DNA of 64,000 bases, taken from NCBI RefSeq assembly GCF_000687165.1, contig NZ_JMKU01000002.1, positions 186,001 through 250,000 of the forward strand, given 5' to 3'. Source of the stretch: Paracidovorax oryzae ATCC 19882 (GTDB lineage Bacteria > Pseudomonadota > Gammaproteobacteria > Burkholderiales > Burkholderiaceae_C). The position numbers and the translations under genes are program-made. The first letter of the stretch is position 1; every line of letters starts with the position of its first letter. The notes under the pieces were generated by a model. That model ran no database searches. It was not told the DNA's origin and worked only from the letters and a program-made list of their open reading frames with translations. Below, piece after piece: positions 1 to 9,250 of the stretch.

Positions 1-174
1 TGGTTCAAGTACACCAAGCGCCGCTACGGCGAGGGCCGGCGCCTGCTCAAGATGGCGCCGCTGCACCACCACTTCGAGAAGAGCGGCTGGAAGGAGACGC
101 AGGTCGTCGTGCGTTTCTGGATCATCACCATGCTGCTGTGCCTGATCGGCCTCACCACGCTCAAGCTGCGATGA
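1..174 (+). CDS. mraY: MraY, phospho-N-acetylmuramoyl-pentapeptide transferase (3' end only)
   Basis: The window opens inside this gene; the last 57 codons are visible. They carry the MraY C-terminal signature [13 protein letters not shown] followed by a final hydrophobic helix ([16 protein letters not shown]) ending in LKLR. MraY is an inner-membrane enzyme that transfers phospho-MurNAc-pentapeptide to undecaprenyl phosphate, giving lipid I. The stop overlaps the murD start as ATGA, so the two are probably translationally coupled. This fits the usual dcw order mraY-murD-ftsW-murG. Confidence 0.95.
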   Translation, partial: WFKYTKRRYGEGRRLLKMAPLHHHFEKSGWKETQVVVRFWIITMLLCLIGLTTLKLR

Positions 175-2123
175 ACCCGACCGATCGCGACCTCCATCCC
201 GCCACCGGCGCCCCCCTGGGCGCCGAAGCCGCGCCATGGCCCCGCCCCGCCGCCGTGGCGGAGGACGCGCCTGCGCCAGCCGAAAGCCTGGCAGCCGACA
301 GCCCTGCTGCCGTGGAGGCCGCAGGCACCCCTGAGCCGGTGGCGGAGACCGCCGCGCAGCCAGTGGCGCTGGCGGACGGATTCGACATGACCGCGCCGCG
401 CGTTTCCGCGGCGCAGGAGGCTGCGGAGTTCGTGGCCCGCATCTTCGCGGACGTCCAGGCCGATGCCTCCCCGGCAGCCGATGCCGCCGCTGCCGCCTAT
501 TCGGGCGAGGCGCCCGCTAGCGACGCTGCCGGCGCGGAATCTCCGGCGGATGGAGGCGAGCCCGAGGAACCCCTGGGCCGTCCCGCGGACACGCTGCGCC
601 CGCTCGCGGGCCGCCGCATCCTCATCCTGGGCCTGGGCGCTTCGGGCCTGGCCATGGCGCGCTGGTGCGTGCGCTGCGGCGCCGAGGACGTGACCGTGGC
701 CGATACCCGCGAGGCCCCGCCGCAACGCGCCGTGCTGCAATCCGAACTGCCCGGGGTGCGATTCGTCTCGGGGGCGTTCGACGCGTCGCTGGTGCAGGGC
801 CGCGGGCTGCATGCCATCTACCGCTCGCCGGGCCTCGCGCCCGATACGGTGGCGCCGGTGTTCACCGCGGCCGCCGCCGAGGAGGGCATCGCCACCGGGG
901 GCGAGCTCAGCCTTTTCTCCATGGCGCTGGCCGCGCTCAAGGACTCCCACGGCTACGCACCCGCGGTGCTGGCCATCACCGGCACCAACGGCAAGACCAC
1001 GGTGACTTCGCTGACCGGCCTGCTCGTCGAATGCGCGGGTCGCTCGGTGGCCGTGGCCGGCAACATCGGCCCGACCCTGCTCGACACCCTGGGCCGCCAC
1101 CTGGATGCCGACACCCTGCCGCAGGCCTGGGTGCTGGAACTCTCCAGCTTCCAGCTCGACGGCGCGACCGGTTTCGAGCCCACCGCGGCGACCGTGCTCA
1201 ACATCACCCAGGACCACCTCGACTGGCACGGCGACATGCAGGCCTATGCACGCGCCAAGGCCCGGATCTTCGGTGCGTCCGGCCTCATGGTGCTCAACCG
1301 CGAGGATGCCGCCGTGATGGACATGCTGCCGCCGCCCGTGCGCGTGAAGCTGCAGAAGCCGCAACTGCGCGCCCATGTGACCTTCGGTGCCGACATGCCC
1401 CAGCGGCCGGGCGATTTCGGCATCGAGACCGTCAACGGCATGGCCTGGCTGGTGCGCGCGCAGGAGTCCGACGAGACGGCGAAGCGCACGCGCAGCCATG
1501 CCGAGGAAGATTTGCACATCCAGCGGCTGATGCCGGCCGACGCGCTGCGCATCCGCGGCCGCCACAACGCCGTGAACGCGCTGGCCGCGCTGGCGCTCGC
1601 GCATGCGGCCGGCTGCCCGTTCGCCCCCATGCTCTACGCCTTGCGCGAGTACCGCGGCGAGCCGCACCGCGTGGAGCCCCTGGGCCGCGTGAACGAGGTG
1701 GAGTATTTCGACGACAGCAAGGGCACCAACGTGGGCGCCACGGTGGCCGCGCTGGGCGGCCTGGGGGCCGACCGACGCGTCGTGGTGATCCTGGGCGGCG
1801 ATGGCAAGGGCCAGGACTTCTCGCCGCTGGGCATGCCGGTGTCGCGCTACGTGCGTGCCGCGGTGCTCATCGGCCGCGACGGGCCGCAGATCCGCGCCGC
1901 CCTGCGGGATGCGGGCGTGCCGCTGATCGACGCGCCCACGCTGCCGGAGGCCGTGCGCCTGGCCGCGCAGCGTGCCCATGCGGGCGATGCGGTGCTGATG
2001 TCGCCCGCCTGCGCGAGCTTCGACATGTTCCGCAACTACGAACATCGCGCCGAGGTGTTCCGCGAGGCCGTGCAGGCGCTCGCGGACGAGGCCGGACAGG
2101 CGCTGGAAGGGGGGCTGGCATGA
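171..2123 (+). CDS. murD: MurD, UDP-N-acetylmuramoylalanine--D-glutamate ligase with a long N-terminal extension
   Basis: Adds D-glutamate to UDP-MurNAc-L-Ala in the cytoplasm. The protein is 650 aa against about 440 for E. coli MurD. The recognisable enzyme starts near residue 145 ([18 protein letters not shown]-binding Rossmann-like domain). The ATP loop GTNGKTT is at about 271-277 and the C-terminal ligase domain holds [10 protein letters not shown] and [10 protein letters not shown]. The first ~144 residues are Ala/Pro/Glu-rich and look disordered. The ATG at 171 is chosen because it overlaps the mraY stop (ATGA). No ATG directly precedes the enzyme core in frame; an ATG at 387 would remove only half of the extension. 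The stop overlaps the ftsW start. Confidence 0.95.
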   Translation: MNPTDRDLHPATGAPLGAEAAPWPRPAAVAEDAPAPAESLAADSPAAVEAAGTPEPVAETAAQPVALADGFDMTAPRVSAAQEAAEFVARIFADVQADASPAADAAAAAYSGEAPASDAAGAESPADGGEPEEPLGRPADTLRPLAGRRILILGLGASGLAMARWCVRCGAEDVTVADTREAPPQRAVLQSELPGVRFVSGAFDASLVQGRGLHAIYRSPGLAPDTVAPVFTAAAAEEGIATGGELSLFSMALAALKDSHGYAPAVLAITGTNGKTTVTSLTGLLVECAGRSVAVAGNIGPTLLDTLGRHLDADTLPQAWVLELSSFQLDGATGFEPTAATVLNITQDHLDWHGDMQAYARAKARIFGASGLMVLNREDAAVMDMLPPPVRVKLQKPQLRAHVTFGADMPQRPGDFGIETVNGMAWLVRAQESDETAKRTRSHAEEDLHIQRLMPADALRIRGRHNAVNALAALALAHAAGCPFAPMLYALREYRGEPHRVEPLGRVNEVEYFDDSKGTNVGATVAALGGLGADRRVVVILGGDGKGQDFSPLGMPVSRYVRAAVLIGRDGPQIRAALRDAGVPLIDAPTLPEAVRLAAQRAHAGDAVLMSPACASFDMFRNYEHRAEVFREAVQALADEAGQALEGGLA

Positions 2124-3403
2124 ACGCGGGCGCTGCTGCATCGTCTCCACAGGGCCTGCGCCAGCGGATGGCCGGCTGGTTCGGCCGCGGCGCCGCGCCC
2201 GCGGCCGACGTGCTGCCCGTGCGCGTGGGCGGCACGGAATACCGCCAGACCACGACCACCCCGGCACGCGTGCTCGGGTTCGACCAGGCCCTGCTCTGGG
2301 TGGTGGTGGCGCTGCTGGCCTGGGGGCTGGTCATGGTCTATTCGGCCTCCATCGCCATGCCGGACAACCCGCGCTTCGGCAAGATCGCGCCCACCCATTT
2401 CCTCATGCGCCACATCATCGCGCTGGGGATGGGCTTCGTGGCCGCGCTGCTCGCGTTCCAGGTGCCCATGTCCGTGTGGGAGCGCGTCGCGCCCTGGCTG
2501 TTCGTGCTCTCCATCGTCCTGCTGATGGCGGTGCTGGTGCCGCACGTGGGCACGGTGGTCAATGGCGCGCGGCGCTGGCTGTCCCTGGGCATCATGAACT
2601 TCCAGCCCTCGGAGCTCGCGAAGTTCGCGGTGCTGATCTATGCGGCCGACTACATGGTGCGCAAGATGGAGGTGAAGGAGCGCTTCTTCCGCGCCGTGCT
2701 GCCCATGGGCGTGGCGGTGGCGGTGGTGGGCGTGCTGCTGCTGGCCGAGCCCGACATGGGCGCCTTCATGGTGATCGCCATCATCGCCATGGGCATCCTG
2801 TTCCTGGGCGGCGTCAACGCCCGCATGTTCTTCCTCATCGCCGCCGTGCTGGTGCTGGCCTTCGCCATCATGGTCATGGGCAGCCCCTGGCGGCGCGAAC
2901 GGATCTTCGCCTACCTCGACCCGTTCAGCGAGGCGCACGCGCTCGGCAAGGGCTACCAGCTGTCGCACTCGCTCATCGCCATCGGCCGCGGCGAGATCTT
3001 CGGCGTCGGCCTGGGCGGCAGCGTGGAAAAGCTGCACTGGCTGCCCGAAGCCCACACCGACTTCCTGCTCGCCGTGATCGGCGAGGAATTCGGCCTCGTC
3101 GGCGTGCTGGTCGTGATCGCGCTGTTCTTCTGGATGACGCGCCGCATCATGCACATCGGCCGCCAGGCCATCGCTCTGGACCGCGTTTTCGCGGGCCTCG
3201 TCGCGCAGGGCGTGGCGATCTGGATGGGCTTCCAGGCCTTCATCAACATGGGCGTGAACCTCGGCGCCCTGCCCACCAAGGGCCTCACCCTGCCGCTCAT
3301 GAGCTTCGGCGGCTCGGCCATCCTCATGAACCTCGTGGCGATCGCGGTGGTGCTGCGGGTGGACTATGAAAACAAGCACCTCATGCGCGGAGGCCGCGTA
3401 TGA
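2120..3403 (+). CDS. ftsW: FtsW, SEDS peptidoglycan glycosyltransferase of the divisome
   Basis: A 427-aa polytopic membrane protein of the SEDS family, which polymerises lipid II into septal glycan with FtsI. A cytosolic N-terminus of about 55 residues precedes roughly ten membrane segments. SEDS motifs include [35 protein letters not shown] and the C-terminal [10 protein letters not shown]. The ATG at 2120 overlaps the murD stop. The 3' end encodes MRGGRV-stop, and this 21-nt end recurs 83 nt downstream just before murG; see the repeat at 3383-3486. A second SEDS gene, rodA, lies at 31265. Confidence 0.96.
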   Translation: MNAGAAASSPQGLRQRMAGWFGRGAAPAADVLPVRVGGTEYRQTTTTPARVLGFDQALLWVVVALLAWGLVMVYSASIAMPDNPRFGKIAPTHFLMRHIIALGMGFVAALLAFQVPMSVWERVAPWLFVLSIVLLMAVLVPHVGTVVNGARRWLSLGIMNFQPSELAKFAVLIYAADYMVRKMEVKERFFRAVLPMGVAVAVVGVLLLAEPDMGAFMVIAIIAMGILFLGGVNARMFFLIAAVLVLAFAIMVMGSPWRRERIFAYLDPFSEAHALGKGYQLSHSLIAIGRGEIFGVGLGGSVEKLHWLPEAHTDFLLAVIGEEFGLVGVLVVIALFFWMTRRIMHIGRQAIALDRVFAGLVAQGVAIWMGFQAFINMGVNLGALPTKGLTLPLMSFGGSAILMNLVAIAVVLRVDYENKHLMRGGRV

Positions 3404-3486
3404 GGTGCTTGTTTCGCCAAAACAAGCACTCGCCGCGCGCCAGCGCGGCGGGGCGCGCAGCGCCGATGAGGGGAGGCCGCGTATGA
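3383..3486 (+). repeat. mini-insertion with duplicated ftsW end and paired hairpins (ftsW-murG junction)
   Basis: The last seven ftsW codons (3383-3403, MRGGRV-stop) recur at 3466-3486 with one synonymous Arg change, CGC to AGG. Between the copies lie two hairpins. The first pairs GTGCTTGTTT (3405-3414) with AAACAAGCAC (3420-3429). The second has an 8-bp stem, CGCCGCGC (3431-3438) with GCGCGGCG (3443-3450), closed by a GCCA loop. A related structure with the same GCCA loop sits before accC at 42805-42946. The 3405-3414 arm can also pair upstream, with AAACAAGCACCTCAT (3370-3384) matching 3400-3414 over 15 bp, so two structures are mutually exclusive. Confidence 0.7.
3400..3486 (+). CDS. putative 28-aa coupled small ORF between ftsW and murG
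   Basis: This frame starts at ATG 3400, which overlaps the ftsW stop (ATGA), and ends at TGA 3484-3486, which overlaps the murG ATG (ATGA again). It therefore keeps an unbroken chain of translational coupling across the insertion. The product begins [13 protein letters not shown] and ends MRGGRV like FtsW. It is Arg/Ala-rich and resembles no family I know. It is more likely a translational bridge than a functional peptide. Whether it is translated is unknown. Confidence 0.4.
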   Translation: MRCLFRQNKHSPRASAAGRAAPMRGGRV

Positions 3487-4553
3487 CGACCACCCCCAGG
3501 ACCGCCCTCGTGATGGCCGGCGGCACCGGCGGCCACATCTTCCCCGGCCTGGCCGTGGCCGAAGAGCTGCGCACGCGCGGCTGGAACGTGCACTGGCTGG
3601 GCACGCCCGGCAGCATGGAGTCCCGCATCGTGCCGCCGCAGGGTTTCGCCTTCGAGCCCATCGACTTCTCGGGCGTGCGCGGCAAGGGCCTGGCCACGCT
3701 GGCGCTGCTGCCGCTGCGGCTGCTGCGCGCGTTCTGGCAGGCACTCGCCGTGGTGCGGCGTGTCCGGCCCGACGTGGTCGTGGGGCTGGGCGGCTACGTC
3801 ACCTTCCCGGGCGGCATGATGGCCGTGCTCTGCGGCAAGCCGCTCGTGGTGCATGAGCAGAATTCGGTGGCCGGCCTGGTGAACAAGGTGCTGGCCGGCG
3901 TGGCCGACCGGGTGTTCACCGCCTTCCCCGGTGCGCTGCGCAAGGGCGCCTGGGTCGGCAACCCGCTGCGCACCGCCTTCACGCGCCAGGCCGATCCGCA
4001 GGCGCGCTTCGCGGGCCGCAGCGGCCCGCTGCGCCTGCTGGTGGTGGGCGGCAGCCTGGGCGCGAAGGCGCTCAACGACATCGTGCCGCAGGCGCTGGCC
4101 CTCATTCCCGCGGAGCGGCGCCCGGTGGTCACCCACCAGAGCGGCGCCACCCAGATCGATGCGCTGCGCGCGAACTACGCCGCCGCGGGCGTCGAGGCCT
4201 CGCTCACCCCCTTCATCGACGACACCGCCACCGCGTTCGCCGAGGCCGACCTCATCGTCTGCCGAGCGGGCGCGAGCACGGTGACCGAAATCGCCGCCGT
4301 GGGCGCGGCGGCCGTCTTCGTGCCTTTCCCGCACGCGGTGGACGACCACCAGACGGCCAACGCCCGCTTCCTCGCCGACGCCGGCGGTGGATGGCTCGTG
4401 CAGCAGCGCGACCTGTCCGCCGAAGCGCTGGCGCAATTGCTACAAAATACGGAGCGCGAAGCGCTGTTGGAGCGCGCGCTGAAAGCCAAGACAATGCAGA
4501 AGATCCACGCCACCCGCGAGGTGGCGAACGCGTGCGAGGAGTTGACCGCATGA
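3483..4553 (+). CDS. murG: MurG, lipid II synthase (UDP-GlcNAc transferase)
   Basis: A 356-aa GT28-family enzyme at the inner face of the cytoplasmic membrane. It adds GlcNAc to lipid I to form lipid II. Visible motifs are the N-terminal glycine loop GGTGGH (13-18), the second loop GGSLGA, and the UDP-GlcNAc site [10 protein letters not shown]. The ATG at 3483 is preferred over an upstream in-frame ATG at 3366, which lies inside ftsW and would add 39 non-homologous residues. GGAGG at 3472-3476 is a good ribosome binding site. The stop overlaps the murC ATG. The A+T-richer stretch near 4434-4460 still codes in frame for the C-terminal helix. Confidence 0.96.
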   Translation: MTTTPRTALVMAGGTGGHIFPGLAVAEELRTRGWNVHWLGTPGSMESRIVPPQGFAFEPIDFSGVRGKGLATLALLPLRLLRAFWQALAVVRRVRPDVVVGLGGYVTFPGGMMAVLCGKPLVVHEQNSVAGLVNKVLAGVADRVFTAFPGALRKGAWVGNPLRTAFTRQADPQARFAGRSGPLRLLVVGGSLGAKALNDIVPQALALIPAERRPVVTHQSGATQIDALRANYAAAGVEASLTPFIDDTATAFAEADLIVCRAGASTVTEIAAVGAAAVFVPFPHAVDDHQTANARFLADAGGGWLVQQRDLSAEALAQLLQNTEREALLERALKAKTMQKIHATREVANACEELTA

Positions 4554-5977
4554 AGCACGCCATCCGCCACATCCATTTCGTGGGACTCGGGGGCGCCGGC
4601 ATGTGCGGCATCGCCGAAGTGCTGTTCAACCTGGGCTACGAGATCTCGGGCTCGGACCTGGCCGACAGCGCCACGCTGCGCCGCCTGGCCGCGCTGGGCA
4701 TCGCCACCCACGTGGGCCATGCGGCCGCGCACATCGAGGGTGCCGACGCGGTGGTCACCTCCACCGCCGTGCAGGCCGACAACCCCGAAGTGCTCGCCGC
4801 GCGCGAGCGCAAGATCCCGGTGGTGCCGCGCGCCCTGATGCTGGCGGAGCTGATGCGCCTCAAGCGCGGCATCGCGATCGCCGGCACGCACGGCAAGACC
4901 ACCACCACCAGCCTCGTGACCAGCGTGCTCGCGGAAGCAGGGCTGGACCCGACCTTCGTGATCGGCGGGCGCCTGAACAGCGCGGGCGCCAATGCCAAGC
5001 TGGGGCAGGGCGAGTACATCGTGGTGGAGGCCGACGAATCCGATGCCTCGTTCCTCAACCTGCTGCCCGTGATGGCGGTGGTGACGAACATCGACGCCGA
5101 CCACATGGAGACCTACGGCCACGACTTCGGCCGCCTGAAGTCGGCCTTCGTGGATTTCCTGCACCGCATGCCGTTCTACGGCACGGCCATCCTCTGCACC
5201 GACAACCCGGCGATCCGCGAGATACTGCCCGACGTCACCTGCCCCGTCACCAGCTATGGCTTCTCCGAGGATGCGCAGGTGCGCGCGGTGGACGTGCGGG
5301 CCGATGCAGGCCGCATGCGCTTCCGCGTGCAGCGCCGCAACGGTGTCACGCTGCCCGACCTCGACGTGGTGCTGAACCTCGCGGGCGAGCACAACGTGCT
5401 CAACGCGCTGTCGGCGATCGCCGTGGCGGTGGAACTGAACATTCCCGACGAGGCGCTGCTGCGCGCGCTCGCGCAGTTCAAGGGCGTGGGCCGGCGCTTC
5501 CAGCGCTATGGCGAGTTGCCCGCGCAGGGCGGCGGCACCTTCACCCTGATCGAGGACTACGGCCACCATCCCGTGGAGATGACGGCCACGCTGGCCGCGG
5601 CGCGCGGCGCCTTCCCGGGCCGTCGCCTCGTGCTGGCCTTCCAGCCGCACCGCTACAGCCGCACGCGCGACTGCTTCGAGGATTTCGTGAAGGTGATGGG
5701 CAGCGCCGACGCGGTGCTGCTCACCGAGGTCTATGCGGCCGGCGAGGCGCCCATCGTGGCGGCCGACGGCCGTTCGCTCGCCCGGGCGGTGCGCGTGGCG
5801 GGGCAGGTGGAGCCGGTCTTCGTGGACGACATCGGCGAGCTGCCGCGGCGCATCACGGACAACGCGCGCAGCGGCGACGTGGTGCTGTGCATGGGCGCCG
5901 GCTCGATCGGCGCCGTGCCCGCGAAGGTGGTGGACATGCTGCGGGCCGAGGCGCCGGCGGTGCAGGAAGGACGGTGA
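4550..5977 (+). CDS. murC: MurC, UDP-N-acetylmuramate--L-alanine ligase
   Basis: A cytoplasmic Mur ligase of 475 aa that attaches L-alanine to UDP-MurNAc, the first peptide step. The N-terminal nucleotide loop is GLGGAG (12-17), the ATP loop GTHGKTT starts at 112, and the C-terminal domain holds EDYGHHPVE and FQPHRYSRT. The start overlaps the murG stop and the stop overlaps the ddl GTG start. A paralogous ligase for recycling, mpl, is at 39403-40824. Confidence 0.96.
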   Translation: MKHAIRHIHFVGLGGAGMCGIAEVLFNLGYEISGSDLADSATLRRLAALGIATHVGHAAAHIEGADAVVTSTAVQADNPEVLAARERKIPVVPRALMLAELMRLKRGIAIAGTHGKTTTTSLVTSVLAEAGLDPTFVIGGRLNSAGANAKLGQGEYIVVEADESDASFLNLLPVMAVVTNIDADHMETYGHDFGRLKSAFVDFLHRMPFYGTAILCTDNPAIREILPDVTCPVTSYGFSEDAQVRAVDVRADAGRMRFRVQRRNGVTLPDLDVVLNLAGEHNVLNALSAIAVAVELNIPDEALLRALAQFKGVGRRFQRYGELPAQGGGTFTLIEDYGHHPVEMTATLAAARGAFPGRRLVLAFQPHRYSRTRDCFEDFVKVMGSADAVLLTEVYAAGEAPIVAADGRSLARAVRVAGQVEPVFVDDIGELPRRITDNARSGDVVLCMGAGSIGAVPAKVVDMLRAEAPAVQEGR

Positions 5978-6981
5978 CGGCGGTGGACCTGAAAGATTCC
6001 GAAATCGACGTGCGCGCCCTGGGCAAGGTCGCGGTCCTGATGGGCGGCGACTCCGCCGAGCGGGAGGTCTCGCTCATGTCCGGCGGCGGCGTGCTGCAGG
6101 CGCTGCGTGCGCGCGGCGTGGATGCGCACGCCTTCGATCCGTCGCAGTCCGACCTGTCGGAGCTCAAGAGCCATGGCTATGCGCGCTGCTTCATCGCGCT
6201 GCACGGCCGGCATGGCGAGGACGGCACCGTGCAGGGCGCGCTGGAACTGCTGGGCATTCCCTATACCGGCCCGGGCGTGATGGCGTCGTCCATCGCCATG
6301 GACAAGATCATGACCAAGCGCATCTGGCGCTTCGAGGGCCTGCCCACGCCGGACTGGCGGCTGGTGTCGAGCGCTGCCGAGACCGCGCAGGCGCTGAAGG
6401 ACCTGGGCTCGCCCATGATCGTCAAGCCTTCGCGCGAGGGCTCGACCATCGGGCTCACCAAGGTCACCTCGCCCGGCCAGTGCGAGCAGGCCTACCGCCT
6501 GGCCTCGCGCTACGACCCCGAGGTGCTGTGCGAGCAGTTCATCGACGGCGAGGAAACGACCTGCCCCGTGCTGGGGCAGGGCGCGGGCGCGCATGCGCTG
6601 CCCGTGATCCGCATCGTGGCGCCCGAGGGCAACTACGACTACCAGAACAAGTACTTCACCGACGTCACGCAATACCACTGCCCCAGCGGCCTGCCCGCGC
6701 AGGAGGAACGCGAGATCCAGCGCCTGGTGGTGGAGGCGTTCCGCACGCTGCAGTGCCGCGGCTGGGCCCGTGCCGACATCATGATCCGCGCGAGCGACCG
6801 CAAGCCCTTCCTGCTGGAGATCAACACCTCTCCCGGCATGACCGGCCATTCGCTGGTACCCATGTCGGCGCGCGCCATGGGCGTGAGCTACGAGGAACTG
6901 TGCCTGCGCATCCTGGCGGGGGCGTCGCTCGACGCACGCCAGGGCCAGGAGGACGCCGCAGGGCATCCGGGAGCCGCATGA
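5974..6981 (+). CDS. ddl: Ddl, D-alanine--D-alanine ligase
   Basis: A 335-aa ATP-grasp enzyme forming D-Ala-D-Ala for the pentapeptide. Motifs seen are [14 protein letters not shown] at the N-terminus, [20 protein letters not shown] for ATP, and [12 protein letters not shown] at the metal and substrate site. The start is a GTG at 5974 that overlaps the murC stop (GTGA). An in-frame GTG at 5983 has better spacing from AGGAAGG at 5964-5970, so either could be used. The stop overlaps the ftsQ ATG. Confidence 0.94.
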   Translation: MTAVDLKDSEIDVRALGKVAVLMGGDSAEREVSLMSGGGVLQALRARGVDAHAFDPSQSDLSELKSHGYARCFIALHGRHGEDGTVQGALELLGIPYTGPGVMASSIAMDKIMTKRIWRFEGLPTPDWRLVSSAAETAQALKDLGSPMIVKPSREGSTIGLTKVTSPGQCEQAYRLASRYDPEVLCEQFIDGEETTCPVLGQGAGAHALPVIRIVAPEGNYDYQNKYFTDVTQYHCPSGLPAQEEREIQRLVVEAFRTLQCRGWARADIMIRASDRKPFLLEINTSPGMTGHSLVPMSARAMGVSYEELCLRILAGASLDARQGQEDAAGHPGAA

Positions 6982-7805
6982 CCACGAACACGCTGCCCGC
7001 ACCGCTGGACGTGAAGCTCATGAACTGGACCGCGACGGTCCTGTTCGTGGGCTGCGCCGCGGCCGTGCTGGTGGCGGCCGGGTCATGGGCGCGGCACCAC
7101 CCGATGTTCGCGATCGGGCGCATCGTGGTGCAGGGCGAGCTGGTCCACAACAACGCGGTGACGCTGCGCGCCAACGTCGGCCCGCACCTGGTGGGCAACT
7201 TTTTCACCATGGACCTGGCCGCCGTGCGCGAAGCCTTCGAGCAGGTGCCGTGGGTGCGCCGCGCGCTGGTGCGGCGCGAGTTCCCCAACGGCCTGCGCGT
7301 GGAGCTGCAGGAGCACGACGCCTTCGCCTACTGGGGGCCGGACGAGGGCTCGACCCTGCTCAGCACCCGTGGCGAGGTCTTCGAGGCCAGCGCCGACGAC
7401 CTGGAAGACGACGAACTGCCCCGCCTGCAGGGCCCGCAGGGCCAGTCGGAAGCGGTGATGCGCATGTACCAGCGGCTCGCCCCGGTGGTGGAACCCCTGG
7501 GCGCGCACCTCGCGTCGCTGGAGCTCTCCGCGCGCGGCAGCTGGCGGGCGTCGCTGTCGGGCGGCGCGGCGCTGGAGCTGGGCGGCGGCACGCCGGAAGA
7601 CGTCGAGGCACGCACGAGGCGCTTCGTGCGCACCGTGGCGCGCGTGGCGGCGCAGTACGGGCGCCGGCCCGACGCGCTGGAGTCCGCCGACCTGCGCCAT
7701 CCCGACGGTTACGCCCTGCGGCTGCGCGGCGTGACCACCGTCGAGGGTGACGCACCGCGCGCCGTGCGGGCGGCCGTGCGCCGTACACCTCCAAGGAATC
7801 GCTGA
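6978..7805 (+). CDS. ftsQ: FtsQ, divisome scaffold protein
   Basis: A bitopic inner-membrane protein of 275 aa. It has a short cytosolic N-terminus, one transmembrane helix at about 16-38, then a periplasmic POTRA domain (about 46-120, [16 protein letters not shown]) and the FtsQ beta domain. FtsQ links early and late division proteins through FtsB and FtsL. Typical residues are [20 protein letters not shown] and the Y/W pair in FAYWG. The ATG overlaps the ddl stop. The ftsA start follows after 24 nt. Confidence 0.94.
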   Translation: MTTNTLPAPLDVKLMNWTATVLFVGCAAAVLVAAGSWARHHPMFAIGRIVVQGELVHNNAVTLRANVGPHLVGNFFTMDLAAVREAFEQVPWVRRALVRREFPNGLRVELQEHDAFAYWGPDEGSTLLSTRGEVFEASADDLEDDELPRLQGPQGQSEAVMRMYQRLAPVVEPLGAHLASLELSARGSWRASLSGGAALELGGGTPEDVEARTRRFVRTVARVAAQYGRRPDALESADLRHPDGYALRLRGVTTVEGDAPRAVRAAVRRTPPRNR

Positions 7806-7829
7806 CCCTTAGTCAGGACACACAAAGAT

Positions 7830-9059
7830 ATGGCACGAGAATACAAAGACGTGGTGGTGGGGCTGGACATCGGGACGGCCAAGGTGATGGCCGTCGTGGC
7901 CGAAGTGCTCCCGGGCGGTGACCTGAAGCTGGCCGGCCTGGGCGTGGCCCCGAGCAACGGGCTCAAGCGCGGCGTGGTCGTCAACATCGACGCCACGGTG
8001 CAGAGCATCCAGCAGGCGCTGAAGGAGGCCGAGCTGATGGCCGACTGCAAGATCCAGCGCGTCTACACCGGCATCACGGGCAGCCACATCCGCGGCCTCA
8101 ATTCGAGCGGCATGGTGGCCGTCAAGGACAAGGAAGTCACCCCCGCCGACGTGGCGCGCGTGGTCGAGACCGCCAAGGCCATCAACATTTCCTCCGACCA
8201 GCGCCTGCTGCTCGTGGAGCCGCAGGAATTCGTGATCGACGGGCAGGACGTGCGCGAGCCCATCGGCATGAGCGGCATCCGCCTGGAGGCCAAGATCCAC
8301 ATCGTGACCGGGGCCCAGAGCGCGGCCGAGAACATCATCAAGTGCGTGCGCCGCTGCGGCCTGGAGGTGGAGCAGCTCATGCTGAACCCGCTCGCCTCCA
8401 GCCAGGCCGTGCTGACCGACGACGAGCGCGAACTCGGCGTGGCGGTGGTGGACGTGGGCGCGGGCACGACCGACGTGGCCATCTTCACGGGCGGGGCCAT
8501 CCGCCACACCGCCGTGATCCCGATCGCCGGAGACCTCATCACCAGCGACATCGCCATGGCGCTGCGCACGCCCACCAAGGACGCCGAGGACATCAAGGTC
8601 GAGAGCGGCTACGCCAAGCAGCTGCTGGCAGACCCCGAGGCGCAGGTGGAAGTGCCGGGCCTGGGAGACCGCAGCCCGCGCATGCTGTCCAGGCAGGCGC
8701 TCGCCGGCGTGATCGAGCCGCGCGTGGAGGAGATCTTCTCGCTCGTGCAGCAGGTGATCCGCGAGTCGGGCTACGAGGAGGTGCTCTCCTCGGGCATCGT
8801 GCTCACGGGCGGCAGCGCCATCATGCCGGGCATGGTGGAACTGGGCGAGGACATCTTCCTCAAGCCCGTGCGCCGCGGCATTCCGAAGTATTCCAGCGCG
8901 TTGTCCGACATGGTGGCCCAGCCCCGTGCTGCTACCGTCATGGGTTTGCTCGAAGAAGCGAGGCAGGCTCGCCTGCGCGGCTTCAAGGTGGCCCAGAAGA
9001 GCGGCTCGGTGAAGACGGCCTTCGGACGGTTCAAGGACTTCATCATCGGGAACTTCTGA
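7830..9059 (+). CDS. ftsA: FtsA, actin-like membrane tether of FtsZ
   Basis: A 409-aa actin-fold ATPase that anchors the Z-ring to the membrane. The phosphate loop VGLDIGTAKV is near residue 10, a second loop DVGAGTTDVA near 208, and an adenosine motif LTGGSA near 330. The last residues (FGRFKDFIIGNF) form the amphipathic membrane-targeting helix. It lies 24 nt after ftsQ. A 191-nt gap separates it from ftsZ, wide for this cluster, and a strong hairpin sits in the gap. Confidence 0.96.
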   Translation: MAREYKDVVVGLDIGTAKVMAVVAEVLPGGDLKLAGLGVAPSNGLKRGVVVNIDATVQSIQQALKEAELMADCKIQRVYTGITGSHIRGLNSSGMVAVKDKEVTPADVARVVETAKAINISSDQRLLLVEPQEFVIDGQDVREPIGMSGIRLEAKIHIVTGAQSAAENIIKCVRRCGLEVEQLMLNPLASSQAVLTDDERELGVAVVDVGAGTTDVAIFTGGAIRHTAVIPIAGDLITSDIAMALRTPTKDAEDIKVESGYAKQLLADPEAQVEVPGLGDRSPRMLSRQALAGVIEPRVEEIFSLVQQVIRESGYEEVLSSGIVLTGGSAIMPGMVELGEDIFLKPVRRGIPKYSSALSDMVAQPRAATVMGLLEEARQARLRGFKVAQKSGSVKTAFGRFKDFIIGNF

Positions 9060-9101
9060 CATGCGTACCCCTCTGCAACGGCTTGCCCGCGGAAGTTCCC
9101 C

Positions 9102-9136
9102 GGCCTGTGCCCGCCTCCGATGGCGGGGCACGGGCC
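9102..9136 (+). other. stable hairpin between ftsA and ftsZ
   Basis: GGCCTGTGCCCGCC (9102-9115) pairs with GGCGGGGCACGGGCC (9122-9136) with one wobble pair and one bulge. No U-tract follows, so it is not a canonical terminator. It could slow transcription or protect the 5' end of ftsZ mRNA. The rest of the gap (9060-9250) holds a chance-like 59-codon frame (9061-9240) and a purine-rich ribosome binding region just before ftsZ. Confidence 0.45.
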
Positions 9137-9250
9137 CTCCCGCGGCGTGCACCGGCACCCCCGCCGCATCGTTTTCCCATTCGTATGACCCACCGGCCGC
9201 AACGGCCAACCGCAAATCTCTCGTGAAAGACCAGGACTAGGAGCACCAGC

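Noticed and set aside
24-2267. 747-codon open frame on the minus strand over murD
   Set aside because: It is an antisense shadow in very G+C-rich DNA: His/Arg/Gly-rich, no domain, and fully inside murD. Similar shadows occur opposite nearly every gene here, e.g. 12073-15624.
3366-3482. upstream start for murG at 3366
   Set aside because: It lies in ftsW in another frame and would add 39 residues not found in MurG; the ATG at 3483 has a GGAGG site and gives the normal length.
4434-4463. A+T-rich word in the murG 3' end as an inserted repeat
   Set aside because: It codes in frame for a plausible MurG C-terminal helix and has no duplication at its borders.
9061-9240. 59-codon frame between ftsA and ftsZ as a gene
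   Set aside because: No ribosome binding site separate from ftsA, unusual composition and a strong hairpin across it. It is kept only as part of a structural finding.
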